Shown here: in pieces, positions 54,672 to 64,000 of the stretch | Layout of the letters: every line of letters starts with the position of its first letter | Numbering within the stretch: position 1 is the stretch's first letter | NCBI RefSeq assembly: GCF_002878395.1 | Contig: NC_061115.1 | Span: forward strand, 56,584,196 to 56,648,195 | DNA from: Capsicum annuum | Taxonomy: Eukaryota; Streptophyta; Magnoliopsida; Solanales; Solanaceae | Direction of reading: 5' to 3' | DNA: 64,000 nucleotides | The notes under the pieces: model-generated | Told to the model about the DNA's origin: nothing | Seen by the model: only the letters and a program-made list of their open reading frames with translations | Databases searched by the model: none | Program-made: the position numbers and the translations under genes

Positions 54672-57228
54672 TGTAACGCCCCGAATATGGTACCTGGAAC
54701 GCTACACGGTTCTCATGACCCCGAAAAATCACAAGCTAACTCATGACTGATATCTGTACCTGTATACTGCTTAATATACTATATAATACGGAAACATGAA
54801 TGAAAGGCCATAAGGTTCAACACTGAGATATAATATCTGATAAAAATATAACATTTGGGTGGGGTATGAAATACCCAAAAAAACTGAAATAACTAACAGA
54901 AAATGGTAATCTGAAAAGCCTCTAACGGACTGAACTGTCTGGATAAGAAGTTGATGGGACAAGTCCCCAACTAACTCCAACTAATAAATTAATTAATGAG
55001 ATGTAAAAGAATAATCATGTCCTCGAAAGATGGGGACTCACTTCTAACTCTGACTGCTGAGACTGGAATACTACTGATGCTCTGGAGCTTGTGCTTTCGA
55101 ACCTATGGTATAAGATATCATAGCGCAAATGCGCCAGTACTTTGAATGTCTAGTATGCATATGAGGTAGGCTGAATGCATGGGGTTCATATGCATGAACA
55201 ATACTAACTAACTGACTAATATGAATATGAACATGAGAATGCATGTATGAATACATAGTAACTATAACTGATATCGTGATAACATAAATTTACTGATAAC
55301 TAACATAACTGGTAACTGAGTTCTGATGACTGATATAACTGATAACATGAGCAACTGTATCTGACAGTCCTAAATCTGATGGAACTAGCTGAGCTTCATA
55401 CTGTTCTGAGTTGACTATATCTGACAGTCCTGAACCTAAAGAACTATCTGAGTTCTTTTACTGATACTGATACTGAAACTTTGGAAAGTAGTTATCTAAT
55501 CGACATGCCCCAAATGATGCATTATAGCTGAATTGGGGTCCAATCTGTGCCCTGATTGGAAGGGTGTCAATACCACACCACTGGTAAGGACAATCTATGA
55601 GTGACCCTCATATAACCCTTATATAACAGGTAACTCTAGTGAGAACGGTGGGAACCCTCATGTGATAGGTTAAGCCACCTCATTTACCCTCAAATAGTAG
55701 GCTATGATGTCTCAACCTATGCTGGCTACATAGTTCTGGAACGCAAGGATTGTTTCTATGAATCACACCCTCATATAATATGTGAGTTCACATCCTTGGG
55801 TTCACTCGGTGCTAATTTTTACTCTCATCTGAATAGACTTTGAACATGATTAACTGAATTGACTGGACTGAGTTAACTGAATCCTATTAACTGATGGAAT
55901 ATAACTGAGGTCTGATAACTGACTGAGATTTACTAAATTTACTGAGTTTTCATAAGTCATGAGAATGACTGAATTCTACTAAACATGGCTTGACTGAGAG
56001 TATCTTAAGAACATGACATAGGCTTTAGGCATACAGCTAAATTGTTGGGTACAACTACCCCCAGGACTCGATAGAAAGAAACTGACAAAGCCTGAGTTTG
56101 TTGAATACATGACCAAAATCATAATCCCTAATTCATTTATTAAGGCATTTCATCAAACAATTGGTATGCATAAACTTGTACATAAATGGGGATTTCATAC
56201 TATCATACTAGTAGGGCACTTTTTCTTCACATAGGCATTTAATAAAACACATGGTGAGCATAGTGTATGTAGACAACATCACACAACAAGTAAACATCAT
56301 GATTCAACTTTAATTTCATCATTCAAGGGTTTAAACTTGGATTTACATGAAACTACACCTATAATAATCAATTCCACTTAGGATTTATCACTAAACACGG
56401 AATAGAATTCAATTGATCATTATCAACATGAACAAAAACAAACCCAACATGAAATTCATAAAAATCCATACACTTAAACTTTAAAAAGAGATTCTTGAGC
56501 TCCATGTATGAAAGGAGTTCATGAATGAACACTATGCATACCTGGTAGTGAGTTTCTTAAAGTTTTTGAACTTGAAGAATTTGAATCTCTTAGTTCTTGA
56601 AGAAGATTTGGATTTTTTTGCTTAAGGATTGCTCTTAGGGAGAAAACCCTAATTTTAATATTGTGGAAGAATAATAAATTTTAGAGCCTTGGTCGGATAT
56701 TACTAGGTATAAAAACGGGTGGTAAAAGACCAAAAAGCCCCTTTAAAAATGACTTAAAAATAACTGAATGGGATGTGTGACAGTCCATCGCTAGATCGAG
56801 GGTTCGTCATTTCGATCGTCGTAGGTGGACCAGGATAGGGAATCACTGCCTAAGTAGCGATGGCTTGGGCGATGGTCCATCACAAGTTCGACGGTCTATC
56901 AACCTGTCCATCGTACCATATCCAGAAGGTTGCCGTACTACCTTGGATGCGACGGTCAAGGTGACGGTCTGTCGCTAGATCGACGGTCCATCAACCTTGC
57001 CGTCGCACCTGGGCGATTCTGATAGCTTTGAGTAAAACGTCCGTAACGTTTTCTCTAATACCGGATTTTGATGAAATTGGTATCGTTGGAAAGATAATTC
57101 AATTTTCCATGTGACAAAAAGTGAAAATCTTAAAAATTCCATGTGTACCAAAATGGATTCGTATTTCAAATCAAGTTTCTAACATTCTTGAGATGATTTC
57201 AAGCTAGGAAAAACTATGGGGTATTACA
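54672..57228 (-). repeat. 3' LTR of element K
   Basis: 2,557 bp. Plus-strand start TGTAACGCCCC, end GTATTACA. The inner part, 55040-56100, is packed with actga/aactg/gataac motifs. A CpG-rich cluster with repeated cgacggtc-type motifs lies at 56770-57010, upstream (on the element strand) of a TATA-like tttttatacc at about 56703-56713. The ORFs at 54980, 55256 and 57169 on the minus strand are LTR sequence. Confidence 0.9.
56770..57010 (-). promoter_or_regulatory. CpG-rich U3 repeat cluster, element K
   Basis: Several near copies of a unit resembling tagatcgacggtccatcaacc, with CG dinucleotides far denser than around. Its position just upstream of the candidate TATA box suggests a U3 enhancer. 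Inferred from position and repetition only. Confidence 0.4.
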
Positions 57229-57247
57229 ATATCTCCCCATTGAGAAC
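57229..57247 (-). other. Polypurine tract, element K
   Basis: Plus strand atatctccccattgagaac; on the element strand a g-rich tggggagatat directly precedes the 3' LTR. Confidence 0.7.
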
Positions 57248-57599
57248 ATTCATCCTCGAATAAGAATGAAAGAGAGGGCAGAAGATAGACTAATGTACAT
57301 ACTGAACATAAATAACTGGAATATGATTGACATGACTGATAACTGAACATATCATGCTGAACATACATATGTGATGCATGCAGAACTGATTCATGAATGC
57401 ATGACTGAGTGTTCTGATGAACTAAATTTATCACAATGAGAATGCATGCCTGATGCATAATTATATAACTGAACTAATACATAAATGCATGATTGAATAT
57501 GCAATGGTATTTAATACCAAATTTGTAATGAAATCCTGAACATGAATTGTATACCAAGCTTGTAACTGAAGTCTGAACATGAAACTGAAAAGCTTAAGG
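57248..57599 (-). other. Element K 3' untranslated region
   Basis: Between chromodomain and polypurine tract. It begins, on the plus strand, with 'attcatcctcgaata', the usual 3' region next to gypsy polypurine tracts. The rest is tgaactgata-type simple sequence. The ORF at 57204-57458 is not a gene. Confidence 0.5.
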
Positions 57600-58120
57600 A
57601 GAACTGTTACCTTGAGCTTGACCTGAGTTGGCAGAGAAGAGGTGAGGATACTTGGTTCGTATATCTGCTTCTGCTTCCCAAGTAGCTCCCTCAACGGACT
57701 GATTTTGCCAAAGAAATTTGACTAGAGGGACTTCTTTGTTCCTCAGTCTACGAGTCTAATAGTCTAGGATTTGACTGGAATCTCTTCATAAGAGAGGTTG
57801 TTCGAAACATATATGTTATGAATAGGGACTACAACTGTTGGATCACCTATGCACTTCTTGAGCAAAGAGACATGGAAGACTGGATGAACTGAGGCTAGAT
57901 CTGATGGCAACTCGAGCTTATAGGCTACCTTGCCAAGACGATTGAGAATTATGAAGGGACCGACATTATAAGCTTTCCCTTCTTACCAAATCTCTTCACT
58001 TCCTTCATGGGAGAGATCTTTAGATAAACATAGTCACCAATCTCAAACTCGAATCCTTTCTGCGAACATCTGTATAAGACTTCTGTCGGCTCTGAGCAGC
58101 CCGAAGTCTTTCTTTGATCA
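57600..58120 (-). pseudogene. Integrase C-terminus and chromodomain, element K
   Basis: On the minus strand: KISPMKEV-RFGKKGKAYNVGPF, LNRLGKVAYKLELPSDLASV, HPVFHVSLLKKCIGDPT, then a chromodomain-type end, NKEVPLVKFLWQNQSVEGA then TWEAEADIRTKYPHLF (57760-57630). The C-terminal part of integrase and the chromodomain are well conserved, with frameshifts near 57960 and 58050 and one stop near 57765. Confidence 0.85.
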
Positions 58121-58910
58121 ACTAGACTTTCTCTAAGGTATCGACTACTAAGTCAGGCCCTATAACTGAGGCCTCACTAACTTCGAACCAACCGATTGGA
58201 GATCTGCATCTCCTACCATAGAGAGCTTTGAATTGAGCCATCCGAATACTGGAATAATAGCTATTGTTGTATGCAAGCTCAATCAAAGGAAAGTGGTCAT
58301 CCCAAGTACCCTTGAAATCAATTGCACACACCCTTAGCATATCTTCTAGGGTTTGAATGGTCCTTTCTGCTTGGCCATCTATCTGAGGATGAAAGGCTGT
58401 ACTGAGAAGAACTTGGGCACCAATACCATTTTGGAACGCTTTCTAGAAATGAGAGGTGAACTAGTGTCTGAGATAATGGATAATGGAACATCGTGCAATC
58501 TGACCAACTCTCTACTGTAGAGTTTGGCATAATCCTCGACTGAATAAGAGGTATGGACTGGAAGAAAATAAGCCGAATTGGTCATCCTATCTACAATGAC
58601 CCAAACTGAATCATGCTAATGATGGGTACGAGGCAAACCCATCACGAAGTCTATGTTCACAACTTCCCACTTCCAAGTAGGAATACTGAAATCCTGTATG
58701 GAACCACTAGGCTTCTGATGCTCTATCTTAACCTACTGAAATATAGAACACTTAGCTACAAACTCTGCAATATCTCGCTTTATCCCACTCCACCAATAGA
58801 TTTCCCACAAGTCGCGGTACATCTTTATGGCCCCTAGATGAATAGAGTAGCACGCACCATACGCTTCTGTAAGAATTCGCTGTCTTAAGTCATCTATACC
58901 TGGAACACAA
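58121..58910 (-). pseudogene. Integrase pseudogene, element K
   Basis: The zinc-domain region (58910-58720) reads DDLRQRIL then MYRDLWEIYWWSGIKRDI and AKCSIFQ, where the second Cys is Phe. Core: WKWEVVNIDFVMGLPRTHH near 58650, then DRMTNSAYFLPVHTSYSVED, ELVRLHDVPLSIISD (second Asp), and 58340-58122 with GTWDDHFPLIELAYNNSYYS then YGRRCRSPIGWFE. Stops occur near 58618 and 58735, and a frameshift near 58440. Confidence 0.85.
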
Positions 58911-59133
58911 AGACGACCCTAAAAGCACAGAACCCCATCTCTCCCTTAGGAGAAAACCTCTACTTTATGATTCTTGATGGTCTCTTTCAACTTGACTAAA
59001 CTGGGGTCTCTATCTTGCTTTTCTTTCACTTCAGAAACTAGAGATGATTCTGAACTACTCTGAACCTATATGTCACCCTCTTCTGTATCGACTAAGAGAA
59101 CACCTAGTCTGGAAAACTGATGGATTTCCTGAG
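58911..59133 (-). pseudogene. RNase H / integrase linker, element K
   Basis: On the minus strand this holds stop-broken polyprotein between RNase H and the integrase zinc domain, including an LGVLLVDTEEGDIQV-like stretch near 59050-59110. No catalytic motifs. Confidence 0.6.
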
Positions 59134-59540
59134 CTAACTTTTTCTTACTGTCTTTAACATGAGCAACAATACCCATAGACAGTCTACTAGATCATCGTCC
59201 CCAACGTTGGCCCTGCCCCAATGATAAAGGACACTCATGTCATAATCTTTCAAGAGCTCTAGCCACCTATTCTGACGAAGATTGATATCTTTATGAGAAA
59301 AGACATACTGGAGAATCTTGTGATCTATGAACACATCTACATGAGCACCGTATAGATAACGCATCCAAATCTTTAAGGCAAAAACTACAGCTGCTAACTC
59401 AAGATCATGAGTAGGATAATTTTTTTCATGGGGTTTAAGCTGTCTGGAGGTGTAGGCTATGACCTTATCATGCTGTATAAGGACACAACCCAAACCTACT
59501 CTGGATGCATCACAATACACTGCAAAACCATCTAACTATC
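59134..59540 (-). pseudogene. RNase H pseudogene, element K
   Basis: A 128-residue open piece, [20 protein letters not shown], then [54 protein letters not shown] and [20 protein letters not shown]. The catalytic Asp in YCDAS and the Glu in DLEL are present. A shift near 59530 separates it from RT. The end (about 59180-59134) is altered relative to the usual ADALSR block. Confidence 0.88.
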
Positions 59541-60480
59541 TGGAAGAGCTAAGATTGGAGCTGAGGTGAGTCGAGTTTTCAACTCCTGAAAACTCTTCTC
59601 ACAAGGATCTAACCACTGAAACTTGACTTTCTTCTGAGTCAATCTAGACATAGGGGATTTAATAGAAGAAAATCCCTCAACAAACCATCTGTAATAGCCA
59701 TCCAAACCCAAGAAACACCTGATATCTAATGGAGAGACAGATTTGGGCCAGTTTCTTATCGCTTCGGTCTTTTGAGGATCTACTCTAATGCCTTCACCTA
59801 AATTGATTTGGCCAAGGAATGCTACTGACCTTAGCCAAAATTTGTACTTACTGAAATTGGTGAACAACTGACGATCTATGAGAGTATAAAGTATGATTCT
59901 GAGATGGTTTGCATGATCATGCTCACTGCGGTAATAAACCAGAATATCATCTATGAAGACTATGACGAACATGTACAAGTACTACTTGAACACATGGTTC
60001 ATCAGGTCCATGAAAGCTGCTGGGGCATTAGTAAGACAAAAGGACATGACTAGGAATTCGAAGTGACCATACGAAGTACAAAAAGTTATTTTAGGAATGT
60101 CACATTCTCTAATTTTGAGCTGATAATAGCCGGATCTGAGGTTTATCTTAGAGAAATAACTGGCACCCTAAAGTTGGTCAAACAAGTCATCGATTTTGGG
60201 AAGAGAATACTTGTTCTTGACTGTGACCTTATTGAGCTGACGGTAATCAATACATATTCTGAGAGAATCGTCTTTCTTGCGCATGAATAAAACTAGTGCA
60301 CCCCACGGGGACATGCTGGGCCTGATGGATCCCTTATCTAAGAGATTCTTCAACTTCTCTTTCAATTTTCTGAGTTCTGCTGGTGCCATTCTATGTGGCG
60401 GAATAGATATAGGCTGAGCGTTTGGAAGAAGATCAATGCCGAAGTCTATTTCCCTTTCGGGAGGAATTCTGGAAGATCTT
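59532..60480 (-). pseudogene. Reverse transcriptase pseudogene, element K
   Basis: 60389-60168: [57 protein letters not shown]. Then, in changed frame, [12 protein letters not shown] and [19 protein letters not shown]. 59978-59532: [68 protein letters not shown]. Both catalytic Asp of FIDD survive (about 59943-59960). Only a few stops, so it is among the best preserved RTs in the window. Confidence 0.9.
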
Positions 60481-60759
60481 CAGGAAAGACATTTGAATAT
60501 TTATTCACTACTGGAACTTATTCAAGACTAGGAGTTTTGGAACTAGTATCCTTAACTCGAACAAGATGATAGACACATCTTTTAGCTATCATTTTCCGTG
60601 TTCGAAGGTAGGAAACAAGCTGGCCTCTTAAAGTAGATACACTACCCTTCCACTCTAGGAAGGGTTTATTTGGAAACTAAAACTGAACTATTCTATTTAT
60701 GCAGTTGACTGTGGCATAGTAGGAATGAAGCCAATCTATTCCGAGAGTGACATCAAAAT

Positions 60760-61010
60760 CAGTCATCTCTAATTTGACTAAGTCTGCTGAAGTGACTTTC
60801 TGAAATATCGTAATCGGGCAATTCCAGTTACCCACCGGGCTATGATGGTTTTACCCACTGGGGTAGAGAATGAAAAGGGCTCTGTTAGAATTTCGGGACT
60901 GATTCCAAAATTGCCTGCTATATAGGGAGTAACAAAAGACAAAGAAGCTCCTGGATCTAACAAAGCGTAAACATGCACATGAAAGCTCTGAGACATACCA
61001 GTAACTACAT
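60760..61010 (-). pseudogene. Aspartic protease pseudogene, element K
   Basis: 60996-60778: MSQSFHVHVYALLDPGASLS then FVTPYIAGNFGISPEILTEP and FSFSTPVGKTIIARWV. The catalytic Asp-Pro-Gly-Ala is intact. The C-terminal half (60760-60500) is stop-broken and reads through to RT. Confidence 0.85.
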
Positions 61011-62157
61011 CAGGAGAATTTTCCTAATCTTATCACGAATAAATAGCATAAATTTTATTTGGGCGTTGCCCACTAGTAACGCTAGAGGTGGCACCCTACT
61101 GGTTTGGGCGACCGAATGAGCTGGGGAATAGTTCTGCTGACCCTGAGGACCTAGCTGAGGAAAGTCTCTGACTCTGTTGCCTGGCTTTCCATACCCAAAA
61201 CAAATACCACTACCAGCTCTGCCTATACCCTGATGGTGCTTGCCACAAGTTTGGTAAAGAGAATAGGTGCGGGCACTGCTAACACTACCCTGAGACTTAA
61301 AGCCTGGCACTCTATCTTTGTTACCATCCCTGAACTTAGGAGATAGCGCACTAGCTGAAGAAGGAGCTGGACTTATGACTTAGGATGAAATTGAGAACGG
61401 TTTCCTCCTTCTAATTTTGGCTGAGCAAAGTTGAAACTACCTGTCCTTGCTCTCTTATTCTGCTTCTTTCTCATCTTAATATTTTAATCTTCTATCTGTT
61501 GAGCATGATTCATAAGCCTTGATAAAGTCATGTCACTATTCAACATCGCAGATCTATACTTATTGACCATACTGCCATTCAACCCAGAAATAAACTTACT
61601 CATCTTGGCACTGCTGTCTGTAACCACATAAGGGGCTTTTCTGGCTAATTGAGTAAACTTAAGAGAATACTTTTTCACATGTTGGCCTGCCTGAGGTTGA
61701 TAAATTCCAATACCTTAGCTTCTCTCAGCTCTAGGGTAAAGAACCTCTCTAAGAATGCGGTGACAAACTCCTCCCACTCACTAGGCCCTGCATCATCTGG
61801 CCTTTCTACCTTCCACTGCTTGTACCATGTGTGAGCAACATCCTACAACTGATATGCATCTAGCTCAGCACTCTCAATAGCTAACACCCCCATAACGTCA
61901 GTAACCTTCTGAACCTGATCGATGAATTCCTGAGGGTCCTCATCTGACTTAAACCCAGGAAATGATAGAGGATTTATTCGGGTGAAGTCCTGAATCCTGG
62001 ATGCAGCTGAATTGGCCACTGGGTTGGCCAGAACGACAGTTGGTCGTTCAATTGGAGCAGCAACTGATGAAGCAAGAGAAGTGAATGCAGCTATGAACTC
62101 TATATGAGAAACATATTCGTCCAAAGGATCTTTGGGCTGAGGAGCTAGCTTATTCAT
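61011..62157 (-). pseudogene. gag pseudogene, element K
   Basis: ATG at 62157, MNKLAPQPKDPLDEYVSHIE. Capsid: INPLSFPGFKSDEDPQEFID, VTDVMGVLAIESAELDAYQL-stop, then DVAHTWYKQWKVERPDDAGP, EWEEFVTAFLERFF and YSLKFTQLARKAPYVV with KMSKFISGL. The nucleocapsid knuckle at about 61160-61205 reads CFGYGKPGNRVRDF, so only the first of the four CCHC ligands remains (Tyr, Asn, Phe at the others). Frameshifts occur near 61700 and 61480. Confidence 0.88.
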
Positions 62158-62311
62158 ATTTCTTCTCTTAAGAGGTATATTCTGCAGAAGAAAGGGAGAA
62201 ACAGATTAGACCAGACTGAGAGATTAACTTGAGATGATGCTCACTGGCACGACAAGAATATTGAAAGAAGGAAAACTATTCCTAAAACATCTTATAGCCT
62301 CCTACACATAA

Positions 62312-62328
62312 GTGTGGCGTGCAACACA
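62312..62328 (-). other. Leader stem-loop, element K
   Basis: On the element strand TGTG-ttgcacgc-CACA in the leader between PBS and gag, equivalent to the stem-loops of elements I (29711-29728) and E (35187-35204). Confidence 0.5.
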
Positions 62329-62390
62329 TCCATGTACAAGAATCTACTAGATTCGGCTTTCAGACTTCCTAGGACTCTATTGAACCTTAG

Positions 62391-62402
62391 GCTCTGATAC
62401 CA
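62391..62402 (-). other. Primer binding site, element K
   Basis: Plus strand gctctgatacca, on the element strand tggtatcagagc, an exact initiator-Met tRNA complement, four bases from the 5' LTR. Confidence 0.88.
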
Positions 62403-62406
62403 AGTT

Positions 62407-64000
62407 TGTAACACCACGAATCTGGTACCCTGAATGCTACACGGTGCTCATGACCCTAAAGAATCACAAGCTAACCCATGATTGATATCTGTACCTATAT
62501 ACTACTTAATATACTTTATAATACAAAAACATGAACTGAAAGTCCATAAGGGTCAAACTGAGATATAATATCTGGTAAAAATATAACATCTGGGTAGGGT
62601 ATGAAATACCCAAAACAACTAAAATAACTAACTGATCATGGTAGTCTAAAAAGCATCTAACTGACTGAACTGTCTAGATAAGGAGTTGATGAGATATGTC
62701 CCTAACTAACTACAACTAATAAATTAATGAGATAATAAAAGAATGATCATGTCCTAAAAAGTTGGGGACGCACTGTTAACTCTAACTGCTGAGACTAAAA
62801 TACTACTGATGCTCTGGAGCTCGTGCTTCTAAACCTATGGTATAAGACACCATAGTGCAAATGCGTCAGTACTTTGAATGTACTGGTATGCATGTGAGGT
62901 AGGCTGAATGCATGGGGTTCATATGCATGAACAATACTGACTAACTGACTAATATGAATGTGAGAATACATGCATGAATACATAGTAGCTATAACTGAGA
63001 TCGTGATAACATGAATTTAATGATAACTAACATGACTAGTAACTGAGTTTTGATGACTGATATAACTGATAACATGAGTGACTGTATCTGACAGTCCTAA
63101 ACCTGATGGAACTAGCTAAGCTCCGTACTGTTCTGAGTTAACTGTATCTGGCAGTCCTAAACCTGAAGAACTATCTGAGTTCTTTTATTGATACTGATAC
63201 TAAAACTTTAGGAAGTAGTTATCTAACTGACATACCCCAAATGACACATTATAGCCGAATTGGGGTCCAATATGTACCCTGATTGGAAGGGTGTCAATAC
63301 CGCACCACTGGTAAGGACAATATGTAAGTAAACCTCATATAACAGGTAACTCTAGTGAGAACGGTGGGAACCCTCATATGACAAGTTAAGCCACCTTATC
63401 TACCCTCATATAGCAGGTTATGATGTCTCAACCTGTGCTGGCTACATAGTTCTAGAACGCAAGAACTGCTTCTAAGAATCACACCCTCATATAACAGGTG
63501 AGTTTCCATTCTTAGGTTCACTCAGTGCTAATTTCTAATCCCATCTGAATAGACACTGAATATGATTAACTGAACTGACTAGACTAAGTTAACTGAGTTT
63601 CGTTAACTGACGGAATATTACTGAGGTCTGATAACTGACTGAGATTTACTAAAGTTACTGAGTTTTCCTAAGTCATAAGACTTAACTGAATTCTACTGAA
63701 CATAGCTTGACTGAGAGTATTTTGAGAACATGGCATAGGCTCTAGGCATACAGCTAAATTGTCGAGTACAAGTATCCCCAGACCTCGATGGAAAAAAACT
63801 GACAAAGCCTGACTTTCTTGAATACATGGCCAACATCACAATCCCTAATTCATTTATTAAGGCATTTCATCAAACAATTGGTATGCATAAACTTGTACAT
63901 AAATGCGGATTTCATACTATCATACTAGTAGGGCACTTTATCTTCACATAGGCATTTAATAAAACACATGGTGAGCATGGTATATGTAGGCAACATCACA
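62407..64000 (-). repeat. 5' LTR of element K, cut by window end
   Basis: Begins TGTAACACCACGAATCTGG and is closely collinear with 54672-56300, including the ctgacagtcc and catttattaaggcatttcat segments. The expected end would be about 960 bp past the window. The ORF at 62983-62795 corresponds to that at 55256-55071 and is LTR sequence. Confidence 0.92.

Larger units (their letters stand above)
54672..64000 (-). mobile_element. Ty3/gypsy chromovirus element K (decayed)
   Basis: Minus-strand element with 3' LTR at 54672-57228, polypurine tract, chromodomain, integrase, RNase H, RT, protease, gag, PBS and a 5' LTR that starts at 62407 and is cut by the window end. It is one of the best preserved gypsy copies here, with long open pieces, but every domain carries stops or frameshifts. 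The chromodomain tail (GATWEAEADIRTKYPHLF) supports a Del/Tekay-type chromovirus. Confidence 0.93.

Noticed and set aside
55071..55256. His-rich minus-strand ORF, with a near copy at 62983-62795
   Set aside because: Both lie at the same place in the two LTRs of K, so conservation reflects LTR identity, not coding function.

Overview
The window is a plant nuclear repeat block: AT-rich DNA built almost wholly from nested, decayed transposable elements. No intact host gene, rRNA or tRNA was found. The element types (Ty3/gypsy chromoviruses primed by initiator-Met tRNA, a Ty1/copia element, a CACTA element with a TNP2 transposase, Helitron-like ends, Stowaway-like MITEs) point to a flowering plant. 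The LTR style reminds me of Solanaceae (pepper, tomato, nightshade), but that is recollection, not a search result.

Layout, with my own element labels. 1-1844: LTR fragment D. 1845-11582: gypsy element A (+), 5' LTR truncated. 11583-11798 and 19695-22846: halves of gypsy element C (+), its integrase split by gypsy element B (-, 11799-19694, two LTRs). 22847-24679: LTR fragment H. 24680-27207: a Helitron-like 3' end cut by a Stowaway-like MITE, then a minus-strand Helitron-like segment with exon-like blocks. 27208-32672: LTR I, PBS, conserved leader and about 3 kb of non-coding interior. 32673-32960: LTR fragment J, broken by gypsy element E (+, 32961-38282, same family as B), itself truncated in RNase H and fused to Ty1/copia element F (-, 38283-43849). 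43850-45382: AT-rich DNA with a Helitron-like end and a tandem repeat. 45383-52436: complete CACTA element G with GCA target-site duplication and a nearly full-length but frameshifted transposase pseudogene (-). 52440-54671: AT-rich flank, another Helitron-like end and a CACTA-like terminus. 54672-64000: gypsy element K (-), complete except that its 5' LTR runs off the window.

Each gypsy copy keeps the gag, protease, reverse transcriptase, RNase H, integrase, chromodomain order as far as it is preserved. All are broken by stops and frameshifts, and the damage often hits cysteine codons, as expected of long-methylated, silenced copies. Points of interest: a stem-loop in the leader shared by gypsy families with different LTRs, the nesting junctions, complementary deletions in the two LTRs of B, a direct duplication flanking the CACTA transposase gene, and the possible gene-capturing Helitron at 25.2-27.2 kb.
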